DNA of 64,000 bases from Caprimulgus europaeus (taxonomy: Eukaryota > Chordata > Aves > Caprimulgiformes > Caprimulgidae), in the NCBI GenBank assembly GCA_907165065.1, contig OU015525.1, positions 41,894,037-41,958,036 on the forward strand. The letters are read 5' to 3'. Positions within the stretch are counted from its first letter, which is position 1, and the number at the start of each line of letters is the position of its first letter. Under the pieces are notes generated by a model. It saw only the letters and a list, made by a program, of their open reading frames with translations, had not been told where the DNA came from and did no database searches. The position numbers were made by a program, and so were the translations under genes. Below are positions 1 through 13,100 of the stretch, piece by piece.

Positions 1-779
1 CTAGCGGGTATTGTGCAGACAAAATAAGGAATAGCAACAAGCTGCTCAGCTAATACCTTGTAAATCTACTGAAGAAGATCATCAATATAATAAAGATATT
101 CCCCCATTACACTGTCATTGGATGTTGCAGGTACTCAAACTTCCTAAATGACAAGGACACACAGAGACAAGACCAGTATATTTTGTGATAGGTCTACATT
201 GCCCTGCACAGGCTTGCAACCATACACCTGAGTTAGCACGATAGTCCCTCAGACTGGCCAGTCCTGCTTCTCAAGGCACACAGCTTCTGGTGAGCACTGA
301 ATAGCAATGCTACAGCAAAACTAGCAGCTTGAGGCTAATCTTCGCTGGCATCTGCAACAAAGCATTGACAAAATCATCAGATATCTAATCTTCAGCCAAA
401 GCATATGGTCAAAGCATTACGGAGGTTCAAAAGCCTGTTTACTACAGATATATTAAAAATTGGTTTGCAAAGTTCCTTTTTCCCTGTAAATTCATCAGCT
501 TGATATGATAGAGTTAGGACATGGATGGAAATTCAAAGTAATAAAATTTAAGAGATAACACTTTAGGGGTATGAAGCTGCTATTCTGATGTGCTTTACAT
601 TAGCAATGTATATAAAGACATATATAAGACCTAAACTCCTGCAGAGGTAAAAAACAAGGGCATGGAAACACAGATATCTCATTGAGATAAAGGAATCTAG
701 ATATCACCAACATCAGATACACTGATCTTTGGGATTGCCTATTAGAGTGGTCTTCTGACCTCATGCTCTTCCCAGCAAA

Positions 780-1660
780 AAGTTTTACAAAACACTTGAA
801 TCATCATTTACAGTTCAGTTATTGGTTGACTGTGAAACTCCTTCTGACGCATCAACTGATTTGTGTCAAATTCTGTGATAAGCTCTGAAGGGGTGTTTTG
901 TCCAATGTTTTGCCAGTTGATGGGGGTCAAGAAAAAGGACACCAGCACCAGCCAAAAGAGTAAGCTTATTTTACTGCCTATTTCTAGGTAATACAAAAAG
1001 GGGATAATACAGTAATTAACAGAATAAGCTGATTATATTGCTAAGCAACAACACAAAGTTAGGCAATGCATCATTACTACACAAAGTTAACGATAGTGTT
1101 TAAGAAAGATACATCACCAATTGCCCTATCAATACATTATCATCATCCAGATCCAGGTTGCTGGGGTGCCCCAGAGCAGTGAGGGTTTGGAGAACCTCTC
1201 CCAGAAACTGGGAAGTCCTGCATAGTACGTCCACCTGCAGATGACGCTACCAAAGAATCCAGCTTTATAACACTCAGTTACCAAACTCAGCAAGTCAGGA
1301 TGGCCTACATTTTTCTTTGTGAGGAAACATCTGGTACATCATCCTCCAAACTGGATTTCACCCAAAGCCTGGCCAGGGCTTGGGGAGTAACCCAAGGGAG
1401 TATTTCTGTTCTCGTGTTCTTAATCACATGTTTCTCAACTGATACCTGTCTGGTTTTACCATCTATTTCAGTTCTGATCTGAACTACAATGTTTCTCAAC
1501 TGGTATCTGGCTGGTTACAAATACTATTACATTTGCTGATTGCTGCTAAAAATTTGCTGGTTGCTGTTGCACTATAAATATTATAGTAAATATAATCTTT
1601 AGAGGTTCCATCTAGAGGTCAACTATTGGCTTGGGCCTGTTCCCCAGGCTTTGGCATATC
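780..1660 (-). mobile_element. Possible ERV/LTR-like remnant
   Basis: On the minus strand this moderately GC-richer stretch has a TATA-like CTATAAA... region near 1570, a polyadenylation-like AAAATAAGC near 965-972, and a local duplication (1428-1455 and 1489-1516, 61-bp period). The overall look is LTR-like, but I cannot name a family and found no TG...CA ends. It could be ordinary unique DNA. Confidence 0.3.
1428..1516 (+). repeat. Diverged 28-bp direct duplication
   Basis: Two copies of an ATGTTTCTCAACTG[AG]TA-type segment at 1428-1455 and 1489-1516 differ at about three positions. They lie inside the LTR-like stretch. Confidence 0.6.
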
Positions 1661-3744
1661 AAGGGGATGGACTTCATATGGACTCTGCTCATGTGAGAGA
1701 TTGGTAGCACTTGTTAACCTTAATAAGATCATTGTAAGTACAACAATAGCAGTAATTCTATTATCTTTGTAGTATTTTTCTGCATTCTTACAGGCAACAC
1801 TCATTAGATTTTACAGTATGAATATCAATACCTATTATTGAAAAAACTGTCCACCACTTTCAAAAGGGCCACATTTTCAGAGTTAGCTTTGCCTCAGCAA
1901 CACCCATATTCTAAACATTTGCAAGTAGTTAAACCATATTAGCCTGCTAATTAATACAACTATATGTTTTGCTCATTGCTACTCTATTTTTTTTACAAGC
2001 AGAGGACTAAATTCTCTTATTAAAGGCAATGGGAACATTTTCATTAAATCACGCATTAGAAAACTTGGCCTTACTTTTTTGAAATTGAACCTTACAAAGG
2101 TCGTGTTTTACAATTTGTCTCTAAGCACAAACTGAAAGCCAGGTTTATCAGCAAGTTCTTCCTAAAGAGGACGCAAGGACTAAATTTTAATTCCATTTCT
2201 AAATGAGCTATGCAAATACTCTTTTCAGTCCCTAGAATACCTATAATATTTTGAGTGGAGTCAGTATCATCTGTTTTCATATACTTAAGGTGTTTAACTA
2301 AGTAAAAAGTTAAGTAAGAGTTCCTCAGCTTAACAAGATACTGTTCAGTGGAAAGATACTTCAGTAAAAGGATGGAAAGAATATATGTAATGACTCAATT
2401 TCTCTTCTATATACTGGAATAAGCAAAATAATGTCACTGTATTCTTGTTGTACAGAAAGTTTCCTGCAATCTCTTTGAAATAAACTATCATGAAAATAAT
2501 TTGGATAAGTAAACACTTCAGAAGCAGCTACACCAAAATCCTAAAGTCTAACACAACCAGTAGAAGCTATGCTTTACAGACAGTTATTAATTTCATGTAA
2601 GACCACCTCATTAACAGAATTTCAGAGGTCATGTGCAGCAGCTGGATTCCCAAAAGAAGGATAAATCATTGACTGCATTAGTTTAACTTCTGTGGCATCT
2701 GCATATAATGAAGAAATCTTTGGAAGTAGAAGATACTTTTAAATTTTGAGCATGCAGCTGGTAAATGTTGCCAAAAATATCATAACTAATGTACCAGTAA
2801 AGTACCGAGGGTCCACTCGTGGTGCTTACATTTTCCAGATGTCTGAATTCAGACAATTTGTTAATTGTGGCCAACAAACTTGGCACACTTGCACACTAAC
2901 TCAGAATATGTCACAGGTGCTCATGCAGAACTATAACAGTCTCATGATAAAGGTGGATATATCCATGTAAGGAGTAGCATTAAAGGCTACACAAAAATTT
3001 GCATATTTTTTTTTCCACTTTGTACTTGATTCTGTCACAAAAATAAGCTGGGTAAACAAGTACTGCTCATTGCACAGTGACAATTAAACACTTTCTTTTC
3101 CAGTCCACCTGAGCTTTTTTCATCATAGTCCAATATCAATACTCACTCACTTGACCTTCCTATACAGGCTAACAATGTGCTATTGTTCACTAAAATGGAC
3201 GCCAATTATCTGTTACCATGTTAATTAGAAAAAAGAAATGTCACATTTTTGTTACCTGCTAAAATAATGGTACTAACAGACAGAGCTTTTTTCCCAACTC
3301 TCAAGTAGAACAAATGACAAAATATTTTAAGAATAACATTAAAGCTCTGGAAGAACTTTTCTTTTACTGTGTGGTTAATTAAATTATGCCAATACCAAGT
3401 ATTTATGGTATCAGGGCGCCAGTTCTTGAAGGTAAAGACAAAACTCTCATGTTAGGAGCATGTAGATGCTCAGATATCGGAGTTCTCAGTGATCTGCACT
3501 TTTCCAAATCAGACTAGGAATATTTTACCTGATTTGAAACTTTCCATGATGCTCAAGTGGGAAGTTAAAATGCTGTCTACCAGAGGATGTCTCAACAATG
3601 TAGTTACTGCGACCACATCAGACTTCAACTTTCTGCAGTGCCTTCCTAGGGACTAAAGGATTCTTTTTATATCTTCCTGAGATAAAGAAGGTCAACAGCC
3701 TTCTGGTCTGCAGTAGGAGGAGTGTTGCCAGCAGATAAAGGGAT

Positions 3745-4280
3745 GTGATTATGTCCCTCTACTTGGTCCTGATGAGACATACCAGAAGTGTGTAAAATTC
3801 TGTTTACAGTTCTGAGCTCCCTAGTACAAGAGACATGGACCTACTGGAAAAAATCCAGTGGAAGGCCATGAATATGATTAAGGGACTGGAGAATCTCTCA
3901 CATGAAGAAAGGTTGAGAGAGCTGGGACTGTTCAGCCTGGAGGGGAGAAGGCTCAGGGGAGAATCTTATCAATGTACATAGATCTCTGATGGGAGGGACT
4001 AAAGAAGATAGAGCCAGACTCATCTCAGTGGTACTCAGTGAAAAGTCAAGAGACAATGGAAACAAGTTGAAATACTATGAATTCCACTTAAATATACAAG
4101 GAAAAAATAGGGTCAAATGTTGGAATAGATTTCCCAGAGAGGGTGTAGATTGTGAGATATTAAAAACCTGACTGGACAATGTCCTAAGAAACCTCCTGTA
4201 GCTGGCCCTGCTTTGAGCAAGGGGCTGGACTAAGAAATCTTCAGTGATCCCTTCTAACCTCAACTAGTCTGTAATTCTGT
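3745..4280 (+). mobile_element. CR1 LINE, diverged 3' end
   Basis: A diverged CR1 3' portion with 'GAGAGAGCTGGGACTGTTCAG' followed by a 'CCCAGAGAG' segment, ending near 4280 with CTGTAATTCTGT. It is older than the copy at 54655 judging by mismatches to the shared pattern. Confidence 0.82.
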
Positions 4281-4480
4281 AGCACTTAGTGTAATGGCAT
4301 TGCCTTATTGACATAATTATCTCTAGGGTGAGCACCAGATTCAACATAGCTAGCACTAAGAAATAATGTACAGTGGAAATAACTTTTGCAGGAGATAAAA
4401 CTGCTAAAGAGCTGCCAAAAAACTGGTCATATTGGGGTCAACCCACCACACATATAAAGTGAGGGCCATCAAAAACTTTA

Positions 4481-4655
4481 TCAAATCACTTTATCATCTT
4501 CTGTTTCAATGGAAGATAAATTGATCTCATCCTGTTTAGCATAAGGCTTGTACTGTATAAAGTGTCTATTCTCTTTATAGATGTACCGAGCCCAAAGAAC
4601 AACAATAAGAGCAAGAGTGAGAGAATAAGCCACACATTAGTCATACCACTCACTT
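4481..4655 (-). pseudogene. Possible last exon with transmembrane segment and frameshift (unrecognised)
   Basis: A good acceptor (...gcacttttcAG, exon from 4655) opens frame VSGMTNVWLILSLLLLLLFF, a hydrophobic segment. After the Trp the next frame looks more protein-like: AYSLTLALIVVLWARYIYKE, then a polar, acidic tail ending EDDKVI and a stop at 4481-4483. The two fit together only with a one-base frameshift, since a TAA at 4637-4639 blocks the second frame. This could be a decayed exon, a sequence error, or a coincidence created by a pyrimidine-rich tract. I do not recognise the protein. Confidence 0.25.
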
Positions 4656-6125
4656 CTGAAAAGTGCTCAGATACTGAGGTGATGGGAGGCATAAGAATGT
4701 GAATAGACTAGAAAATGGCTGAGGGGAAGGCAAAGCAAGAGTATGGATGAGTAAAAGCTAAGACTGGATTTGGGGACTTCACATGGGAAGGTGGGGAAGT
4801 CCTTAATAGGGAGACCTTGAAAAGGAAACTAGTGCCACAAAATTTCAGTAACAACCACCTGAAGCCTACCAGGGGGTTAAATGGACATCGTAAACAGGGA
4901 GAGGAGTTACTCAAGAGAGACAGACAGGGGATTTTAATACATATTAATCTTGGACTGTTGTTGCCATCGGATAGAAAAAAAAAAGTTATATAGATATATG
5001 GCTGAAAGATTAAACCTGAAATTGAGTACATAAAGTTCTCTCAGGTAACTACCTTAACAGGGAAAAATGTATATACATCCCGTACCGCAGTACTCCACAC
5101 TACGGAATTACTAAACAAGTATCACCACATTCACTCACTCTCATTTCCTGAAGATGAGATGGATTGTGTTTTTCTCCAAGATTGTTTGAGCTCTTTACAA
5201 TCACTCTATGTTGATAGAATAAGCTGAATTTTGCTTCATGAGCAGGCTGTAGCTGATGGAGATCATTTTACACACTTCTCCCTTCTGTCTCAGTAAGAAA
5301 TGACATTCATGGTGTTATCCTATACATCTTGTAGAGAGATGGATAGTTTCAAGTGGAATTAAAGCCAGCAGCATGACTATTTTGTGCTGCCTTAAGCATA
5401 TCTAACTAAAGCCTCAGTTTCTCTAAGTTTTATTCAACTGTTTCTGGACCTTAATGGTCATGGCAATCAGGGACATCTGGAAAATAGCAGAACACAAGCT
5501 ATGCTCAGCTTTTAGGCACTGGCAGTCCCATGGTTAAGAGAGTGGATAGCTACATTAGTGCTCGCGGTCACTTTTGCTATCTTCCCACTTGGGAAGAATT
5601 CTCACTGAGCTCATTACAGGCTCTTTTATTCTAACAATGGGAGGGAAAGCATGAAAATGGATTTGTTTCAACCTATTTTTACAACATTTCGTTTTCTCCC
5701 CACTGCTTCTCATTTTACTTTTGAGATCTCAGTTTTGACTGATGAAAGAATGAATATGGATCCAGGAAACAGGAATGAAAGACACACAGTGAAACACGAC
5801 AGATTTTTACAGTCCATAGGGCTGATTCTAAAGGAAGGAGTGTCAATTATCAATGCGTAGATTATTTAAAATTATTTATAGTTTTATTTAAACAGGAGGA
5901 AAAGAAAATAAAAAAGAACAGATAAACTCCTAAGTATAACGCCTCCCTGTGATGCAATAAGGCACACCTGATGAGCACAGTTCTTTACAGACAAGAATAG
6001 ATGTCACTGGAAGGAAAAAGACTGGTTTTGTCTCCATAACAATCTTATCACAAGATCTCTACTTATTAAGTTTTATGATCAAGTATCTCTGTGAGTATTA
6101 GTAGGAGTGCAGCTTTTAATCTACC

Positions 6126-6222
6126 TATATTTCTGGCATTTTGCCCTGATAGAGTACAGCAACGTTCAAAGGACTGTCCATACCGATGAAGAAACTCAAT
6201 AGTGTAACTGGACACGGCATCA
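6126..6222 (-). other. Exon-like open segment (unrecognised)
   Basis: On the minus strand a pyrimidine-rich acceptor (...ggcttgtaaAG) is followed by an open frame DAVSSYTIEFLHRYGQSFER and a possible donor GTAGAT. Phase 1/1 would apply, which does not fit after the last PLAT exon (phase 0). Another frame of the same DNA is also open, so this is weak. Confidence 0.18.
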
Positions 6223-9200
6223 ACTTTACAAGCCAGAGAAATGGGCTCATGCAGCAAAATTCACACCAGAGATGGATTGCAGTTTCCAATTCACATAAAA
6301 TATCATGCAAACTCCATGTCCCATACTTGCAAGCATGAAACAACTATCTTCCTTACAAAGACAGTCACCAACTACAAAATACAACATAAGGTTAAATTGA
6401 AGATTTTGAAGATTTTTTCTTAGGAAAAATATCCAGCATTCTTAAGCCTAATGTAGTGTTATTTAAGATAAAGCTGACAATGTTTTGAGATCAGTAAGAC
6501 CAACACTGCCCTAAAGAGACTGCAGAGTTGATAATAAGCCAAACTCACAAAGCAAAGTACGTAAGAATAATTGATAAGTAGGTGCTAGGTCCTGCCACTC
6601 TCACTAAGGCTAGCATGCAATATTTTGAAAGTAGATCTTCTGAACCAGTCAGCGTTTTTACTGACTTCATTATTACTAGAAGAGCAGAATTTATACCCGA
6701 AGGTGTGGAATTATTTTATATTGAAGTAAAAAAAAAAAAAAATGAGAGACTGTAGCTGGTTTTATGAAACATAATAGGCTTACAGTCTTCTGCTTAGTTC
6801 TCTTTGACACCAAAGGGAATATTTGGCATGACCAAACATTAAAAGAATACTTATAAAAAGAATTTCTTTATCAAACAGTGTGTACACTCATAAGAGATAA
6901 TTCGCCACATTTCAAATGATGATGCAGAATACCAGGCTCTGGAGAATATAATTTACAATATAATTAAAGCTTTAGTGTCTTAAGCAACTTAACATACTGC
7001 CAAAATCAGCATTTTTTAAATACCGAGAAATACACAGGGACTGTGGTGACACCAGAGGAAAATGCAGGAAAGATCATAGCTGTGATGAAAGCTGTAACTT
7101 ATGTTAGACCGATATTCCTTTATTGGAGAAGGAATGTATCTCAACAGAAAAATTATGTCTTAAATGCTATCCCTGAATAGTAACAGAAGCAGAAAAACAT
7201 AGTCTAGAAGCAGTTTCTTTGAACACACAGGAAAAATGACAGAGCAGAAAGGGAAATCCATCAAATTTAAATTCCTTTTCTTTCCCTTTCTCGTTTTGTT
7301 CATCCCTGACTTTCCCATCTAGTAGGAAGGGGCACAAGGGCACATATAGTGCAGTTTACACACAATTATCTTGTGAGAACCTAGAACCCAAGACTCCAGT
7401 CAGAAACAAGAACTCTCCCCATCGCACAACTGTAGGTTACCTCCAGTGAATTTCATGTGTTACCATCATATGGAAATCTCCAAGGGCAATAGCCTTGTTG
7501 CACTCTACCTGAGTTAGACTAGAGGTCAACCAGGCTTTAATCTCATTTAATTAAACACAAACCTTAATCACAGATAGACAAAGTTAATGATGTTACACCA
7601 GCTGTATACAGCAATGCAAGCAACATAAAAATCAAGTTCTAGATGATCAACAAAATCTCAGGAATATACAGAGGAACACCTTGATTTACTTAAGTTTTAA
7701 TAATATTATTTTTTCATTATTTTATCATTACTGAATATTCATTTTTTACTTTTAGTTATCCAAGTTACTATGCAGTTCACTGTACTTTCTATCAGACTAC
7801 TATTCTTGGGGTTTTTTTGAAGATAATCCAGTACAATTTTGTCTCATTGTCATTTTGTGGGCCATTTGTCTGTTATTTCTTATGATGATATCTGTGACCA
7901 AAGGGATTTTGAAATGAGATGGTGCTTTGACTGTTTTTGTGGGACATGATTGTGCTTTATTTTTTTTTCAATTATATTGTGCTTAACACTTTATTTAAAA
8001 CTAGGGGATAACCTGGAGTTTAAATAACCTTCAAATATGCAGCACATTTCTACACAAAGGCTGCACGTCAAGTACTGCTTAGTCAAGATTTTCCCCAATA
8101 TACTTAACAGATTACACTAGTGCTATAGAAAGCAATAGGGGCTGTTCAACTTTTCTGCAAATCCATAGTTTTTAGCAATATTTATGTTATCACAAGATGT
8201 TCTTCATGTTGGAAAACTGCAGAATTAACAAAGTGCTAAATTATTTAGAGAACTTGGGTTTCTTTTGGATTAACAAAGAACTCTGCTACCTTATTAAATT
8301 GATACATTTAAAGGGAGAAAACATGGGAAAACAAATTTACTTTATCTGTTCTTTTCTTTCTTTCCGCATTGATCAGCACTGACTGAAAATTAAGTAAGTT
8401 GGTTGGAGAAAGAATGGATGGACAGTAAACTAGTCAACACTGAAGCTTTGATGGCATGATTCAGGAAGAAGCCTCCTCAAGAACATCTGAAGTTTAAAGG
8501 TCTCGTTACACACAAATTTAAAAGTTTGATTACACAATTAGATTTTGTAAAAGGCGTAAGTTGTACTCCTCAGTCCAGATTCATCATACTTAAACTGCAC
8601 CAAAGTGCCCTGCCTAGCCTCCAAGCCTCTTCCAGGCTCTCAGTGGTGTATCACCAAAGAAAAACATCAGGCGCAAAGACCTAGGTATGGTGTGGAAAAC
8701 CTAAATCTGGGTGCTAGCATGGATAGCAAGAGATCATCAGAGTTCCTGGACCAGGTGTCAGGTCTTGCTTTGACGCTGGAAGGATAAAAATGACGCTTTG
8801 AGAAACATACTCTTCCTTCCAAAGAGAGAGAAAACTAACAAATGTTCTTTGTACTTCCCTCAATGAACTGAATAAACAAGTAAGAACTTGCTGTCAGACA
8901 GCATTAACCAGGTGAATAAATATCCAAGATTACCATCTAGCCAGAATTATTTGAAAAGCAACACTTAAAATTTAGTCTTCAGATAAACACTGATTGCACC
9001 TTCCTATTTTGATATGAGATGATCTTAAACCAGCATTATCTGCAAACTTTAGCCAAGTTACTTTCCAAGAAAAGATTCGCATGACATTGTGCTTCTGCAG
9101 AAATCTGAGGAAGCCCATGGAAGAATTGACAGTGCACGCTTCCAAAGATGGATATGCAACACAAGCCATAGCCAGGACTATCTTATTACATTAATGCAAA

Positions 9201-9494
9201 GAACAGGCAAAGAAAGTTTTTTCTGCCTCTGCAAATGAAGAATATCTAGTTAAAACTAGTTGTTCATCAAGCAGATATGAAGCTGATTCTGGGAGGCATG
9301 TGTATTTGATGCAGTTCTGAATACATCTTCTGATTCAAATCTTACCATCATAAAAATCAGCCACTCCCTCAGAAATACTTGATGATCTTTACATATTGCT
9401 TTGAGTCCTTTCTATTACTGCTATCATCCAGTTTTGAGAAAAGCTATTTTGCATATGTTATTAATTCTCCAGTGTTTATAACAGCCATACTTAC

Positions 9495-9658
9495 CTTAAA
9501 TGTATGTTCACTGTTGGGATTAAACAGCTGGTGCTTCCCAGATCCCAAAATAATAGGACCAGAAGCTTTGTTTTCTCCATACACATAAAGGGATACTGTT
9601 GCTGTTGTGCCAGCTGTTTCAAAATCCCCGGTGACTACAGTAATCTTCCAGTCTCCTT
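9495..9658 (-). CDS. PLAT exon 23: first half of PLAT5 (last secure exon)
   Basis: This 164-nt exon (acceptor ...ctttacAG, donor GTAAGT) is phase 1 in and phase 0 out. The peptide starts GDWKITVVTGDFETAGTTAT, continues VSLYVYGENKASGPIILG and ends SEHTFK. It is a clear PLAT N-terminal half and equals the first PLAT exon in length and phase. The second half of this PLAT was not found to the left, so the gene must continue. Confidence 0.92.
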
Positions 9659-10739
9659 CTGTAAAGTAAAAAATGAAATCATAATCCTTTTATAACTGTT
9701 ACTAATATGTAGCAAGTTACCTGAAACATATAAATAAAAGCATAGTTTAGCTCAGGGACCATAACTACTGCGTACCTAAAAGGTAATGATGCTGGGAGAG
9801 GCAACAGAAGATTGGTGAAATATTTCACTGTTCAAACTCATTTTAGGCAAGTTGTGTAACTTTAAAGATTTAGGAAGTTTGCAGTGTCCTAAAGCTGTAA
9901 ATATGAACATAGAGCCCAGTGAGATTTCTAGTGATAACACTGTGGGTCATCCCAGAAAAAGCCCAGCCTGAGGAATTTGGATTATGACAGCATGTATAAC
10001 CAAGAAATGCAACAGGAAAAACTATCAAGGTATCCCAATTAAGTACAACTTCCTCTTATTTTTTGTTGACATGACACATCAACAAGAACTCTGTTTGCGT
10101 GGATGCGGGCATGACATTGAGATTAGCATGAAAAAAGAAAGAATTTGCAGAAAATTCTGACACTAGACAAGGACTCTTTAGAAAATAATTTTATACAAAA
10201 CCTCCCTAATACTAAAATGTCTTCTCTGCTCCCATACAATGCATACAAGTTATTTGAATATTTGAAAGCAACTTAATATAACTCTTATTTCAAAAAAGAA
10301 CAATTGATAATTGGAAAATGCATCTCTACATCTGAAAAGCTGTGATCGCATGCTCTCCTCCTCTCTTTTGATTGCAGCTTTTTCCTATACAAAACAAGTT
10401 CCACTTAGTGACTTAAATTCACTCTGTGCAAGGCAAATGAAGAACAAATTAAATAGCAGCCCACAGTCATCTTATAAATAAATGCCACAGTGCAGCTTTA
10501 TTAATAGAAAGCTGTCTGGTAATGCCTGCACGAATTAAATCTGTTGTCTGACAGATGTATTTATCTTGGGCCAGCATGGCCAAAGATATCCTTCAAGGAT
10601 TTGCCCCAAAGACTGAACTGGAGCAGGAAGTTTGATCTCTTGTTTTCCAAATTTTTGAGGTCTGGTTGATGCTCGCTTTTGGAAGGTGATAGATTTTTAA
10701 ATACAAATAAATACACAGCTGGGAATTCAGAAAACAGCA

Positions 10740-10985
10740 ACAGCTAATTTTTTCTGATCAATCAGACCTGGCCAGCAGGTCAAGGGAGGTGATTCTCCCC
10801 CTGTACTCCGCTCTGGCAAGATCCCACCTGGAGTACTGTGTCCAGCTCTGGAGATGCCAGCACAAAACAGACATCGACCTGTTAGAGTCGGTCCAGAGGA
10901 GGGACACAAAAACTATCAGAGGGATGGAACACTTCTCCTTTGAAGGAATGATAGAGTTTTCTGTTCTTGGAGAAGTCAGGAGAGG
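10740..10985 (+). mobile_element. CR1 LINE fragment (3' region)
   Basis: The plus strand carries the familiar CR1 text for the segment reading 'CACCTGGAGTACTGTGTCC' around 10828, followed by the 'GGTCCAGAGGAGGG' segment. It is truncated on both sides, and the following CR1 copy abuts it. Confidence 0.8.
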
Positions 10986-13100
10986 GGTCTGCAGGACTGC
11001 CACCTTCAACTTTTGGAGGGCAAACTTTGGCTGTTCAGAAGTCTGGTTGTCAGAGTCCCTTGGAAGGCAATCCTGAAAGGCAAAGGAGTCCAGGAAGGCT
11101 GGACCCTCTTTAAGAGGGAAATTTTAAAGGCACAGGAGTAGGCCATCCCCATGTGCCAGAAGATGAGCTGGTGGGGAAGAAGACTGGCCTGGCTGAACAG
11201 GAAGCTTAGGCTGGAGCTCAGGAAAAAAAGGAGAGTTTAAGACGTGTGGAAGAAGGGACAGGAAATGCATGAGGACTATAAAGACCTCATGAGGCTATGC
11301 AGGAAGAAAATTAGAACAGCCAAAGCCCAGCTAGAACTCAATCTTGCATCAGTAAAAGGCAATAAAAAAATGCTTCTATAAATACATTAGTAACAAAAGG
11401 AGAGTGAAGGACAATCTTTATCCCTATCGGATACACAGGAAAACATTGTGACAAAGGATGAGGAAAAGGCTAAGGTACTTAATGCCTTCTTTGCCTTGGC
11501 CTTTAATGACAAGACAGGTTGCTCTCTGAATACATGGACCCCTGCGCCGGAGGACAGGAATGAGGAGCAGAACACCACCCCCACAATCCAAGGGGAAATG
11601 GTTAATGAGCTATTTTACCACTCCGGATGGTATCCACCCCAGGGTACTGAGAGCTGGCGGAAGTGCTCACCAAGCCACTTTCCATTGTTTATCAGCCATC
11701 CTGGCACACTGGGGAGGTTCTGGCTGACAGGAAGCTGGCTCATGTGACGCCCATCTACAAGAAAGGCCAGAAGGATGATACAAGCAACTACACACCTGTC
11801 AGTCTGACCTCGGTGCCAGGGAAGGTGATGGAGCAGATTATCCTGAGTGCCATCACACATCACATGCAGGACAACTAGAGGATCAGGCCCAGTCAATACA
11901 GGTTAATGAAAGCCAGATCTTGCCTGACTAACCTGATCTCCTTCTATGACAAGGTGACCCATTTAGTGGATGAGGGAAAGGCTGTTAGACTTTAGTAAAG
12001 CCTTTGACACCATTTCCCACAGCATTCTCCTGGAGAAACTGGCCACTCATGTCTTGGATGAATGTACTCTTTGCTGGGTAAAGAACTGACTGGAAGGCCT
12101 GGCCCAGAGAGTTGTGGCGAATAGAGTTGAATCCAGTTGGCAGCCAGTCACTAGTGGTGTTCCCCAGGGCTCAGTTCTGTTTAATATCTTTATCAATGAT
12201 CTGGATGAGGGTATTGGGTGAGCCCTCACTAAGTTTGCAGACAACACCAAGTTGGGTGGGAGTGTTGATCTGCTTGAGGGTGGGAAAGCTCTGCAGAGGG
12301 ATCAGGACAGGCTGGATCAATGGGCTGAGGCCAATGGCATGAAGTTCAATAAGTCCAAGTGCTGTGTCCTGCACCTGGGTCACAACAATCCCATGTAAAA
12401 CTACAAGCTTGGAGATGAGTGGCTGGAAAACTGCATGGCAGAAAAGGACCTGTAGGTATGGGTCAATAGCCAGCTGAACATGAGCCAGCAGTGTGCTCAG
12501 GCAGCCAAGAAGGCCAACGGCATCCTGGCTTGTATCAAGAATGGCATGGCTGGCAGAACTAGGGAAAGTGATCCTCCCCCTGTACTCAGCATTGGTGAGG
12601 CCACACCTCGAGTACTGTGTTCAGTTTTGGGCTCTTCACTGCAGGAAAGACGAGGTGCTGGAGTGAGTCCAAAGAAGGGCAACCAAGCTGGTGAAGGGGC
12701 TGGAGAACAAGTCTTAGGAGGAGCAGCTGAGGGAACTGGGGTTATTTAGCCTGGAGAAGAGGAGGCTGAGGGGAGACCTTGTCACTCTCTACAGCTACCT
12801 GAAAGGAGGTTGTAGAGAGGTGGGAGTCAGTCTCCCAGGTAACAAGTGATAGAATGAGAGGAAATAGCCTAGAGTTTTGTGAGGGGATGTTTAGATTGGA
12901 TATTAGGAAAAAATTCTTTACTGAAAGGGTAGTCAAGTATTGCAACAGGCTGCCCAGGGAGGTGAAGAAGTCACCTTCCCTGGTGGTATTTAAAAGGTGA
13001 GTAGATGAGGTGCTTAGGGACATGGTTTAGAGATGGAATTGGTAGTATTAGGTTTATGGTTGGACTCGATCTTAAAAGTCTTTTACAATCACTATGATTC
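10985..13100 (+). mobile_element. CR1 LINE with degenerate ORF2 (reverse transcriptase)
   Basis: Broken frames on the plus strand carry non-LTR reverse-transcriptase remnants in order: a KAKVLNAFFALAF segment near 11465, VTPIYKKG near 11750, an FDTISHSILL block near 12005, and GVPQGSVL near 12160. The CR1 3' region follows, ending near 13100 in a CACTATGATTCC version of the terminal repeat. Multiple stops and frame changes make it inactive. Orientation is opposite to the PLAT gene. Confidence 0.9.

Larger units (their letters stand above)
1..9494. other. Left region without a secure gene
   Basis: Apart from the CR1 at 3745-4280, the LTR-like stretch at 780-1660 and the tentative exon-like ORFs at 4481-6222, I recognise nothing. 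A specific look for the expected PLAT5 continuation (a phase-0 exon of about 87-90 nt with an 'LG.l.kiRI' motif) on the minus strand found none. It is presumably the next intron of the PLAT gene and/or intergenic DNA. Confidence 0.5.

Noticed and set aside
2683..2886. Minus-strand ORF with an internal GTAAGC donor-like site
   Set aside because: Would leave an exon of 13 nt or an unsupported acceptor; the translation matches no PLAT strand pattern.
4708..5031. 107-codon minus-strand ORF
   Set aside because: Hydrophobic, Ser/Pro/Phe-rich translation typical of pyrimidine-rich DNA; no domain pattern and no paired splice sites.
8972..9169. Minus-strand ORF considered as the missing PLAT5 exon
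   Set aside because: It lacks the LG.l.kiRI pattern, and its splice signals do not give a phase-0 entry of the right length.
9301..9400. 22-nt segment flanked by AG and GTAAGA left of PLAT exon 23
   Set aside because: Too short and not PLAT-like; breaks the expected domain continuation.
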